This document shows positions 1 through 5,986 of a DNA stretch of 7,575 nt, in pieces; within the stretch, counting starts at the first letter, position 1, and every line of letters starts with the position of its first letter. The notes beneath the pieces are model-generated. The model was not told the DNA's origin, made no database searches, and worked only from the letters and a program-made list of their open reading frames with translations. The stretch covers positions 1-7,575 of the forward strand of contig JASHYF010000123.1 in assembly GCA_030043235.1 (NCBI GenBank). Reading direction: 5' to 3'. The stretch comes from Solirubrobacteraceae bacterium. Lineage in GTDB: Bacteria > Actinomycetota > Thermoleophilia > Solirubrobacterales > Solirubrobacteraceae. A program made the position numbers and the translations under genes.

Positions 1-98
1 GCGGCCGCGCATTCGCCGCGCAGACGATGACCCCCGCGCGCAGCGCGCGGACACTGGCCGGCCTGCTGCGCGAGCTGCTCGGCGCCGGCGCGTCATGA
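1..98 (+). CDS. C-terminal end of an unidentified protein (partial)
   Basis: An open frame enters from the left edge (first full codon at position 3) and stops at TGA 96-98. The visible tail is about 31 residues and ends in a helical, Ala/Leu/Arg-rich stretch (ARTLAGLLRELLGAGAS). This resembles the last helix of many GT-B glycosyltransferases, which would suit the neighbours, but the piece is too short to assign. Its stop overlaps the stop of the convergent glycosyltransferase gene on the other strand: the hexamer TCATGA at 93-98 contains both stop codons. The 93-98 overlap and the G/C-ending codons support a real gene end. An accidental open frame in GC-rich DNA remains possible. Confidence 0.45.
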   Translation, partial: GRAFAAQTMTPARSARTLAGLLRELLGAGAS

Positions 99-1484
99 GG
101 CGCGGCGGCGGCGCTCGATCCCCTCGCGGATGACCTCAGCGAGCTCGGCCGCGCGGGCGTCGTATGAGAGCTGTGCGCGCAGCGTCTCGCGGCCGAACGT
201 ACCCACCCGCCCCGCGAACTTCGCGGCCGCGAGCTCGGCGATGAGCTCGCGCATCGCCTCGCGGTCGTCCGGGCGCACCAACCACACGCCGGGCTTGCCG
301 GCGAGGAAGCTCCAGTTCTCACCCTGCGGCACCGCCGCGAGGATCGGCCGGTCGGTCATCAGGTACTCGTAGGTCTTCGCCGATATGCGACCGCCAGGTG
401 AGCCGTCCACGCGCTTGGGCAGCGTGATGAACAGCAGATCCGCGCGGCAGATGATCCGCGCGACCTGCTCGTGTGGGACCGGATCCAGCACGCCCACCAC
501 CCGCTCGACGCCGGCGCTCTCCAGCGCGCGCGCGACGACCGCGGGGTCGTAGGGATTGCCGTAGAGCATCACCTTCACGCGACCCTGCCAGTCGGGGTGC
601 TCGGCGAGCACGTCGATCACCGCTTGGCCGATCACCGCCGGCGAGGACGTGCGCTGGTCGAGGACCGTGCGCTCGTAGCGACCCAGGCGCGTCCACGCCG
701 CGTACAGGCGCTTGAGCGCGCCGGCCGGCTCCTCCGCGCCGATCAGCGTCCACCAGCCGGACATCGCGCCGACGTAGGCGATCTCGAAGCCGTCGCTCGC
801 ATCGCCAGAGGGGCCGGCGCCCTGGGCGCCCGCGCGCAGGTCCGCCTGCCCGGCGCCCGTTTGAAAGTCCGCCGGGTCGGCGCCGTAGCGGACGAGGCGC
901 AGCTTCTCGCGCACGCCCGGCGACTGGCGCGAGCCCACCGCCTCGAGGTTCGTCTGCGACACGTACACGACGGCGTCAGCGCGCCGCATGTAGAGGTCCT
1001 CGAGCGCCTTCGCCAGACGGTAGTGCAGGCGCGTGGGGAAGAAGGGGTGCATGTCGGTGCACGTCAGCGAGTCGTCGAGGTTGAGGATCAGGGGCAGGCC
1101 GGTGAGCCTGGCGAGCGCGATCCCGGCCAGGCCTGAGGAGTAGGGCATCATGAACACCACGATCGCCTCCGGTGCGATCTCTCGGATCAGGCGCCTGCCG
1201 GCGCGGACGGCCGGGATCACCCAGAAGATCGACTCGTCCGGCCACACGAGCAGCTCGAGCAGCTTGTTCGCCCGCAGCCTGCGCAGCGCCGCGAACAGCC
1301 GCCGCGGTCGCCTGCCTGCGACGGCCTCGACGCGCACGGGCCGATCCGGGCCTGGGCGCCGTGCCTCGGTCAGCACGGTGACGTGCCAGCGCGAGCTGAG
1401 CCTGTCCAGCAGCTTGCCGGTGCGGATCGCCGTGGGCGTGGTCTCCGGCGGGAACGACTGGGCGATGCACAGCAGCGAGGGCAT
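93..1484 (-). CDS. GT-B glycosyltransferase, WcaI/GT4-like
   Basis: A 463-residue protein, probably a cytoplasmic or membrane-associated retaining glycosyltransferase that moves a sugar from a nucleotide donor onto a surface-glycan or lipid-linked acceptor. The N-terminal acceptor domain begins with a beta strand and loop (LLCIAQSFPPE, residues 4-14). The segment WPDESIFWVIPAVRAGRRLI (81-100) matches a pattern common in WcaI-type exopolysaccharide transferases. The C-terminal donor domain has strands at about 304-308 (VKVML) and 349-354 (DLLFIT), then GGRISAKTYEYL at 364-375, the usual nucleotide-sugar site of this group. A Gly/Ala-rich stretch at about 209-232 lies where the interdomain linker is expected. 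The ATG follows directly after the stop of the upstream glycosyltransferase (TAGATG, no gap), so translational coupling is likely. The family call is firm; the sugar and acceptor are unknown. Confidence 0.88.
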   Translation of the reverse strand: MPSLLCIAQSFPPETTPTAIRTGKLLDRLSSRWHVTVLTEARRPGPDRPVRVEAVAGRRPRRLFAALRRLRANKLLELLVWPDESIFWVIPAVRAGRRLIREIAPEAIVVFMMPYSSGLAGIALARLTGLPLILNLDDSLTCTDMHPFFPTRLHYRLAKALEDLYMRRADAVVYVSQTNLEAVGSRQSPGVREKLRLVRYGADPADFQTGAGQADLRAGAQGAGPSGDASDGFEIAYVGAMSGWWTLIGAEEPAGALKRLYAAWTRLGRYERTVLDQRTSSPAVIGQAVIDVLAEHPDWQGRVKVMLYGNPYDPAVVARALESAGVERVVGVLDPVPHEQVARIICRADLLFITLPKRVDGSPGGRISAKTYEYLMTDRPILAAVPQGENWSFLAGKPGVWLVRPDDREAMRELIAELAAAKFAGRVGTFGRETLRAQLSYDARAAELAEVIREGIERRRRAS

Positions 1485-2723
1485 CTACGAGCGGATCCCC
1501 GCGGCCGGTGGCTTGGAGGGCGAGCCCGCCGGCGGCGGGGCGGCGAGGCGCGCCGACTCCCACCTCGCGCGCGCACGCGCGTAGGCGTCGAGCAGCGCCT
1601 GCACGTGGCGCTCGGGTGTATAGCGTGCGCTCACGATCTGCCGTCCGGCGGCCCCCATCGCCGCCTGCCTGGGCGGGTCGCCGAGCAGCTCCTCGAGCGC
1701 GCGGGCGAGCTCCCGTGCGTCGCCCGGGCTCACGCACAGGCCGTTGACTCCGTCGGTCAGCCAGTCGCCGACCCCGCCGGTGGCGCTGGCGACGACCGGC
1801 CGGCCGGCCGCCTGCGCCTCGATGCCGACGAGTCCCGCGGGCTCCGGCCAGCGTGAGGGCATCACGAGCACGGACGCCTCGGCGAGCTCGACGGCGAGCT
1901 CCTCGGCGCTCAGCCAGCCGGCGAAGCGCACGCGCCCGGCCACGCCCAGGCGCCGCGCGAGCCTGCGCATCGCATCGATCTGGCGGCCGTCGCCGCACAC
2001 GACGAATTCCGCCTGCACGCTGCGCGCCGCCCGGATGAGCACGTCGACGCCCTTCGGCGCGATCACGCGGCCGGCGAACAGCACGCGCCGGCGCTCGGCG
2101 TGAGGAGTGGCCGGCCGCGGCGCGACCGTGGGGAACAGCGGAACGCGCGCTCGCGGCGCGATCCCGCCGGCCGACAGGTGGCCGTCCACGACGCTCGAGT
2201 ACGAGATCACCAGATCCGCCCGCCTGAGCGCCTGCAGGGAGCGCCCGGCGCGCGCGTAGGATGCCGGCAGGCTCGCCGGGTTGCGCGTGTGGGCGCAGCC
2301 GCGCAGCAGCAGGTTGGGGATGCAGCCGAGCCCGTGCGCGCGGGCGCACTCGTGGCCGGGACGGAAGTAGTGAACGCCGGAAGCGCACGCGGAATAGCCG
2401 TGTACGCTGATCACCACAGGTGAGAAGGCCTGCATCGATGACAGCACCTCCGGATCCTCGAACTGGTGCGAGTGGATCACGCTTGGGGCGAGCGAGCGAG
2501 CGTCGCCCATGCGCGCCGCGGGCGAGGCGTGGGCGTTGAACAGCTCTGGGCTGCGGTGTAGCGTCACGCCCGCGATCTGCTCGGCCAGCTCCAGGCGCGC
2601 CGCAAGGACGTGCACCTCGACCCCATGCCGGGCGAGCGCGGCGGCGCTTGCGACGACGTGCGCCCCGACTCCGCCGTCCCTCGTCCATCGCGGCGTCACC
2701 AGCAGGACGGAAGTGGGCGTCAT
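1485..2723 (-). CDS. GT4-family glycosyltransferase with cysteine cluster
   Basis: A 412-residue GT-B glycosyltransferase. The N-terminal domain opens with VLLVTPRWTRDGGVGAH (residues 6-22), including the GGVG loop usual in GT4 enzymes. The donor domain shows LFAGRVIAPKGVDVLIRA (215-232), CGDG (243-246) and the EX7E pair E294/E302 within EPAGLVGIEAQAAGRPVVAS, followed by GGVGDWLTDGVNG. Four cysteines (113, 127, 134, 143) sit between the HGY strand and the end of the first domain; similar cysteine sets occur in a subset of GT4 enzymes and may bind a metal. The frame stays open about 185 codons upstream, but that part runs antisense to the divergent sulfotransferase gene. The family-typical N-terminus at 2723 is therefore chosen, although no strong Shine-Dalgarno sequence precedes it. 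It is the first gene of a two-gene unit with the next glycosyltransferase. Confidence 0.9.
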   Translation of the reverse strand: MTPTSVLLVTPRWTRDGGVGAHVVASAAALARHGVEVHVLAARLELAEQIAGVTLHRSPELFNAHASPAARMGDARSLAPSVIHSHQFEDPEVLSSMQAFSPVVISVHGYSACASGVHYFRPGHECARAHGLGCIPNLLLRGCAHTRNPASLPASYARAGRSLQALRRADLVISYSSVVDGHLSAGGIAPRARVPLFPTVAPRPATPHAERRRVLFAGRVIAPKGVDVLIRAARSVQAEFVVCGDGRQIDAMRRLARRLGVAGRVRFAGWLSAEELAVELAEASVLVMPSRWPEPAGLVGIEAQAAGRPVVASATGGVGDWLTDGVNGLCVSPGDARELARALEELLGDPPRQAAMGAAGRQIVSARYTPERHVQALLDAYARARARWESARLAAPPPAGSPSKPPAAGIRS

Positions 2724-2770
2724 GGACGTCGGCTGGCCCGGACCTCGCCCGCGTGTCGTGCTCGCACGCA

Positions 2771-2784
2771 CCTGTGATCGCAGG
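2771..2784. promoter_or_regulatory. Imperfect palindrome, possible operator
   Basis: CCTGTGATCGCAGG is a 14-bp inverted repeat that matches its own reverse complement at 12 of 14 positions, centred on GATC. It lies in the 161-bp spacer between two divergent transcription units, where a shared operator would be expected. Only one copy was seen. Short palindromes arise easily by chance in GC-rich DNA, so this is a weak call. Confidence 0.25.
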
Positions 2785-2798
2785 CGGTCATGGCGCGA

Positions 2799-2827
2799 AT
2801 GATAGCCAAGGCCCGCACATCGAAAAC
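2799..2827 (-). promoter_or_regulatory. Possible promoter for the glycosyltransferase pair
   Basis: On the minus strand the sequence reads GTTTTC (2827-2822), a 17-base spacer, then TATCAT (2804-2799). The -10-like hexamer is good but the -35 is poor. Transcription would start near 2792, placing the palindrome at 2771-2784 just downstream of the start, a position suited to repression. It lies in the most AT-rich patch of the spacer. The corresponding plus-strand promoter for the sulfotransferase was not convincing. Confidence 0.3.
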
Positions 2828-2884
2828 GCGTGCGCGGACGCGCGCGGGGGCCGCCAGCGCGGCCGATCTGGGAGACTCGCCGGC

Positions 2885-3784
2885 ATGAGCAGGCAGCCAG
2901 GCGGTGAGGCTCCACGCCCGGCTGCCGCGGCGAGGCCGAAGGTGATCTACGTGATGGGCGCGGGGCGCAGCGGCAGCACGATCCTCGGGGTCGCGCTCGG
3001 CAACTGCGCGCACGTGTTCTTCGCGGGCGAGCTCGACCACTGGCTCGTGAGGGCCGGCAGGCCGAGCTCCCGCCGCGCCGAGACCGAGCGCTTCTGGCGC
3101 GCCATCCTGCAGGACATGGGAGACCAAGCGGAGCTGTTCGGCGGCGCAACGAGCTCGCTGGAGCGCTCGTCCGCGCTGCTCGACGTGCGCAGGTGGCCGC
3201 AGCGGCGGCGACTGCGCGCGCGCTATCGTCAAGCCTCCGAGCGGCTGTACGTCGCGATCGCCGGCGCGACGGGCGCAACGCACATCGTCGACACCTCTCA
3301 CTATCCGCTGCGCGCGCGCGAGATGCGTGCGCTGGAGGGCATCGAGCTGTTTCTCGTCTACCTGGTGCGCGACGCGCGCAGCGTCGTCGCGTCGCTGGGT
3401 CGCCGCGACGTTCGCGAGCGCACGTTCGGGCCGCTCACGGCCAACGCCTACTTGTGGCTGACGCAGGCGCTATCGACGCTCGTGTTCGTCAGCCACCCGC
3501 GGCCGCGCCGGCTGCTGGTCCGCTACGAGGAGCTCGTCCGGAATCCCGAGATGGTGCTCGGCGCGGTCCTGCGTCACTGCGAATGCGACGCGGCCCCACC
3601 GCAGCTCACGGAGCTGCACACCGGCGTGCCCTTTCACGGCAACCGGCTGATCGAGTCGGAGGTCGTGACGCTCGAGCGTTCGCCGGGGCCGGCTCCCGCG
3701 CGTCGCCCGTCGCTGACAGCGCTGCTCCAGCTCCCATGGAAGGCCGTCGCGTGGCGCCTGCGGCCGGCCGCGAGCGGCCGCTAG
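2885..3784 (+). CDS. PAPS-dependent sulfotransferase
   Basis: A 299-residue sulfotransferase that should move the sulfuryl group of 3'-phosphoadenosine-5'-phosphosulfate to a hydroxyl or amine of an acceptor. The 5'-phosphosulfate loop is at residues 25-35 (GAGRSGSTILG), right after the first beta strand (KVIYVM). The 3'-phosphate site is YLVRDARSVVAS (159-170), with Arg162 and Ser166 in the usual places. VRYEELVRNPE (212-222) and HGNRL (251-255) are further family signatures. No signal peptide or membrane segment is seen, so it is cytoplasmic. The ATG is chosen because GGGAG at 2870-2874 lies 10 bases upstream and the P-loop then falls near the N-terminus; the frame is open further upstream without family-like sequence. 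The methyltransferase follows after 14 bases, so the two are probably co-transcribed. The acceptor is unknown; a glycan or glycolipid fits the neighbours. Confidence 0.88.
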   Translation: MSRQPGGEAPRPAAAARPKVIYVMGAGRSGSTILGVALGNCAHVFFAGELDHWLVRAGRPSSRRAETERFWRAILQDMGDQAELFGGATSSLERSSALLDVRRWPQRRRLRARYRQASERLYVAIAGATGATHIVDTSHYPLRAREMRALEGIELFLVYLVRDARSVVASLGRRDVRERTFGPLTANAYLWLTQALSTLVFVSHPRPRRLLVRYEELVRNPEMVLGAVLRHCECDAAPPQLTELHTGVPFHGNRLIESEVVTLERSPGPAPARRPSLTALLQLPWKAVAWRLRPAASGR

Positions 3785-3798
3785 GCTGGGGCGCGACC

Positions 3799-4536
3799 AT
3801 GCGCAGGCGGTTGACGAGAAGGGCCGTTGCGGCCGTCGCGCGCCGCCTGCAGCGCCCGGAGCTGCTCGCCGCGCTATACCCGGGAGCCAGGCGCGAGCTG
3901 CACGAACAGATCGCGCTGCGCGCGGTCCTCGCAAGTGCGCTCGCGCAGGACAGCACGTACGTCGACGTCGGCGCCAACCGCGGCCAGGTGCTCGCCGAGG
4001 CCGTGCGCGTCGCGCCCGCCGGGCGGCACCTGGCCTTCGAGCCGATTCCGGCGCTCGCCGAGGCGCTCGAGGCCGCGTTCCCGGGCGTGCAGTGCCGGCG
4101 ATTGGCGCTCGGAGCGCGCCCCGGGCAGGCCGACTTCTGCTACTTCCGCGGCCTCGACGGCTGGAGCGGGCTTCGCCGCAACCCGGAGATCAGCGACGAG
4201 CGCGGCCGGCCGGAGCACCTGTCGGTGACGCTCTCCACGCTCGACGCGGAGCTCGAGGGGCTCTCGCCGGCGGTCGTGAAGATCGACGTCGAGGGCGCCG
4301 AGCTGGACGTGCTCGAAGGCGGTCGCTCGGCGCTCTCCCGTTCGCGCCCGCTGGTCATCTTCGAGCACGTCGCAACCGCGGCGTCGCTGTACGGATCGCC
4401 GCCGGGCGCGCCGTGGGATCTGTTGACCGAGCTGGGCTATCGCGTGTTCTCGCTGACCGGCGAGGGGCCGCTCACACGCAGCGCGTTCGTAGCTGGTGCG
4501 GCCTTCGTCAACTGGCTCGCCACGCCGGCCGCCTGA
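3799..4536 (+). CDS. FkbM-family SAM-dependent methyltransferase
   Basis: A 245-residue class I methyltransferase of the FkbM family, whose members O-methylate sugars, polyketides and other secondary products using S-adenosylmethionine. Motif I is TYVDVGANRGQ (residues 53-63), the SAM glycine loop. LAFEPIPA (78-85) carries the acidic residue expected to hold the SAM ribose. KIDVEGAELDVLEGG (161-175) is the most diagnostic FkbM signature, and RPLVIFEH (183-190) follows as the next core strand. The ATG has GGGG at 3788-3791 seven bases upstream and lies 14 bases after the sulfotransferase stop. An in-frame ATG further upstream would overlap that gene and gives no family-like sequence. The pairing suggests one pathway in which a product is both sulfated and O-methylated. 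It could modify a surface glycan or a small secondary metabolite. Confidence 0.9.
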   Translation: MRRRLTRRAVAAVARRLQRPELLAALYPGARRELHEQIALRAVLASALAQDSTYVDVGANRGQVLAEAVRVAPAGRHLAFEPIPALAEALEAAFPGVQCRRLALGARPGQADFCYFRGLDGWSGLRRNPEISDERGRPEHLSVTLSTLDAELEGLSPAVVKIDVEGAELDVLEGGRSALSRSRPLVIFEHVATAASLYGSPPGAPWDLLTELGYRVFSLTGEGPLTRSAFVAGAAFVNWLATPAA

Positions 4537-4558
4537 GTGAGCGGTGGAGCACGCCAGC

Positions 4559-4587
4559 TTGAGCGCGCATGGGCGGCTTGGTACTGT
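4559..4587 (+). promoter_or_regulatory. Possible sigma-70-type promoter for the lipoprotein pair
   Basis: TTGAGC (4559-4564) and TACTGT (4582-4587) are separated by exactly 17 bases in the spacer after the methyltransferase gene. The -35 matches the consensus at four of six positions and the -10 at three of six, including the important first two bases and the last. Transcription would begin near 4594, giving a leader of about 60 bases before the lipoprotein start codon. Confidence 0.35.
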
Positions 4588-4593
4588 GAGCGT

Positions 4594-4647
4594 ATGACAC
4601 GTCCGCCATCGGTCCTTGCTGGAGGCTACGCCTCAGGGGTTCGCTAG
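4594..4647 (+). other. Leader region with possible 17-residue reading frame and hairpin
   Basis: An ATG at 4594, which is also the predicted transcription start, opens a 17-codon frame (MTRPPSVLAGGYASGVR) ending at TAG 4645-4647, just before the TTG start of the first lipoprotein. Inside it GAGGC (4622-4626) and GCCTC (4630-4634) can pair around a three-base loop. The lipoprotein ribosome-binding site (AGGTG, 4646-4650) overlaps the end of this frame, so leaderless translation of the short frame could couple to the lipoprotein. This is an arrangement seen in the sequence, not evidence of expression. Confidence 0.2.
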
Positions 4648-4655
4648 GTGCTCCG

Positions 4656-5255
4656 TTGAGCGCTCGAGGGGTGCGCGGAAGTTCGCTTGCGTGTCTCATA
4701 GCCGCAGCGACGCTGATCGCGCTCGCCGGCTGTGGTGGCGGGGGGGCGAGCCGAGACAAACAGAAAGAAGCGCCGGCACCGCGCGCCGCGGCGCAGACCA
4801 GCGATCAGAGCGAACCGGGAGAAGAAGCGGAATCGGCTGAAGGGAAAGAACAAGAAGCCTCAGAACTGGCGCAAGACAGGGAAATGCTCTCGCTGCTCGA
4901 AGCCAAGCGACGCGAAGAAGCGGCGGAAGAAAGCGCCAGGCAGGCGGAAGCGAACGCCAAGCGCAAAGAAGCGCTGGCCGCGGCCAGGGCCAAGCGGCGC
5001 GAAGCGGCCGCGGCCAAGCAGGCCGCCGAACGCGAGCGGGCGGCGCAGGAGAAGATACGCAAACAGGAAGAAGCGCTCCAGGCCAAGGCCAAGGCCGAGC
5101 AGCAAGAAGCGGCAAGGAGAGAACGCGAAATGCAGCACGAACGCGAAATACAGCACAGACGAGAAGCGCAGCACACCCACGCCACCAAGCAGCCGGCCAT
5201 CGAACAGGCCACCACCGAGCAGTCGAGCACCTCAGCCCCGGGCGGCGCTCAGTGA
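4656..5255 (+). CDS. Lipoprotein with long charged coiled-coil-like region
   Basis: A 199-residue predicted lipoprotein of unknown function. Residues 8-26 form a signal peptide (LACLIAAATLIALAGC) with lipobox LAGC, so Cys26 should be lipidated and the protein anchored on the outer face of the membrane. Residues about 65-172 are almost entirely Glu, Lys, Arg, Ala and Gln, a long helix of coiled-coil or single-alpha-helix type, including three hexapeptide repeats at 157-174. The tail is Ser/Thr/Gln-rich and likely flexible. The start is TTG with AGGTG five bases upstream; a GTG at 4671 also preserves the lipobox. Glutamate is coded by 28 GAA and 4 GAG, the reverse of the methyltransferase gene upstream. 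Its stop overlaps the next gene's start. A spacer, adhesin stalk or envelope scaffold is possible, but no enzyme domain is visible. Confidence 0.75.
   Translation: MSARGVRGSSLACLIAAATLIALAGCGGGGASRDKQKEAPAPRAAAQTSDQSEPGEEAESAEGKEQEASELAQDREMLSLLEAKRREEAAEESARQAEANAKRKEALAAARAKRREAAAAKQAAERERAAQEKIRKQEEALQAKAKAEQQEAARREREMQHEREIQHRREAQHTHATKQPAIEQATTEQSSTSAPGGAQ
5124..5177 (+). repeat. Three degenerate 18-bp repeats (RExQHx)
   Basis: Three consecutive 18-bp units encode REMQHE, REIQHR and REAQHT at residues 157-174 of the first lipoprotein. The units share the GAA and CAG CAC codons but differ elsewhere. This suggests expansion of the helix by duplication followed by drift. Confidence 0.6.
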
Positions 5256-5794
5256 AGCCCGCGGACGCTCACGCGGAGCGACCGCCGGAGCGTCGACGGC
5301 TGCCGCGGGCGGCGCTCGCGTGCGCGCTCGCGCTCGCGCTCGTCGCGCTGCTCGCCGGCTGCGGCGGCGGGAAGGGCGCGAAGGGATCCGGCGCGGCGGA
5401 ATCCGGCGCGGAAGTAAGGGGCACCAGCCCGGTGGAAGCCGCCGAAGCGGCGAGCCGCAAGCGCGAAGCGGAGATCGGGGCACGCGAGGATGCACGTGAA
5501 GCCACCGAATTCGCAGCGCTGAAGAAGCGTCACGAAGCGGAAGCCAAGCAGAGAGAAGCAGCTGAAGCGGCCAGACGCTCCGGCAAGTCCTCCGGCAAGT
5601 CCTCCGGCAAGTCCCGCTCCTCGGGCAAGACCAAGGCGAGCGGCACGAGCTCCAAAGGGAAGTCGACCAAGAAAGGCAAGGGCAGCTCGTCGTCCACGTC
5701 GAACCCCGCCGAAGAAGCCGCGCGCAAGCAATTCGCCCAGGAAGAAGCCGAAGAAGAACGCGCGTTCAAGAAGCTCGAACAGCAGAAGCAATGA
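5252..5794 (+). CDS. Second lipoprotein, Glu/Lys/Ala-rich with Ser-Gly-Lys repeat
   Basis: A 180-residue predicted lipoprotein of unknown function. A basic N-terminus (RRRLPR) is followed by a hydrophobic segment at about 19-36 and lipobox LAGC with Cys37. Residues 60-109 form a charged, Ala/Glu-rich helix. Residues 110-149 are a Ser/Gly/Lys-rich low-complexity region with three perfect SGKS units, strongly positive and probably disordered. Residues 151-180 are again Glu/Ala/Lys helix. It starts at GTG 5252, inside GTGA with the upstream stop (four-base overlap), so it is translationally coupled to the first lipoprotein. The two share the AGCGGG start of the mature protein, similar composition and the same GAA preference (19 GAA, 4 GAG), so they may be diverged duplicates. 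The lysine-rich segment could contact anionic wall polymers, but that is a guess. Confidence 0.75.
   Translation: MKPADAHAERPPERRRLPRAALACALALALVALLAGCGGGKGAKGSGAAESGAEVRGTSPVEAAEAASRKREAEIGAREDAREATEFAALKKRHEAEAKQREAAEAARRSGKSSGKSSGKSRSSGKTKASGTSSKGKSTKKGKGSSSSTSNPAEEAARKQFAQEEAEEERAFKKLEQQKQ
5579..5614 (+). repeat. Three perfect 12-bp tandem repeats (SGKS)
   Basis: TCCGGCAAGTCC occurs three times in a row without mismatch (5579-5590, 5591-5602, 5603-5614), coding SGKS three times at residues 110-121 of the second lipoprotein. Perfect identity suggests a recent expansion. Because the unit is a multiple of three, changes in copy number would keep the frame. Confidence 0.9.
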
Positions 5795-5951
5795 CCGCGC
5801 CGGGGCGCCAAGCCTCGGCGAGGAAGCCGATGATCTGATCGGGGTCGTCCTGGTCGACCAGTCCCGTACGGATGCAGCGGTCGTCCCGGAACCCGGTCGG
5901 GTTGATATCGAGTCCGAACGGCCGCGCGTGAAGCAGGTAGCGGTACCACAT
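5766..5951 (-). pseudogene. Orphan reading frame, probable gene remnant of unknown origin
   Basis: A minus-strand frame with protein-like sequence and G/C-ending codons continues from near the stop of the second sulfotransferase, through an ATG at 5951, to a stop at 5766 (61 residues from that ATG). The core reads FGLDINPTGFRDD followed by CIRTGLVDQDDPDQIIGFLA. In-frame sequence upstream of the ATG (GGIGGASLR) also looks coding. The last nine or so codons lie antisense to the end of the second lipoprotein gene and lose the G/C-ending pattern, so the original C-terminus was probably lost. I do not recognise the family. It is either the stub of a gene truncated at both ends or a small protein in its own right. 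The 29-base convergent overlap with the lipoprotein gene favours a remnant. Confidence 0.4.
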
Positions 5952-5986
5952 GCGCAGCGAGGCGCCGCCGATGCCGCCGCGCTGAG

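Noticed and set aside
976..2688. 570-codon minus-strand frame across both glycosyltransferase genes
   Set aside because: Arg/Ala/Gly-rich translation without motifs, in a different frame from two well-supported glycosyltransferases; a typical shadow in GC-rich DNA.
2724..3278. Upstream extension of the GT4 reading frame on the minus strand (185 more codons)
   Set aside because: It runs antisense to the sulfotransferase gene, is Arg/Ser/Ala-rich and shows no family-like sequence; the GT-B fold begins at 2723.
4732..5499. 255-codon plus-strand frame rich in Lys and Arg over the lipoprotein genes
   Set aside because: It is the shifted frame of the GAA-rich lipoprotein codons; the lipobox, ribosome-binding site and stop/start overlap support the other frame.
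5795..5840. CCTCGGCGAGG and nearby GC-rich inverted repeats as a terminator after the lipoproteins
   Set aside because: Loop too short and no T-run; common chance structure in GC-rich sequence.
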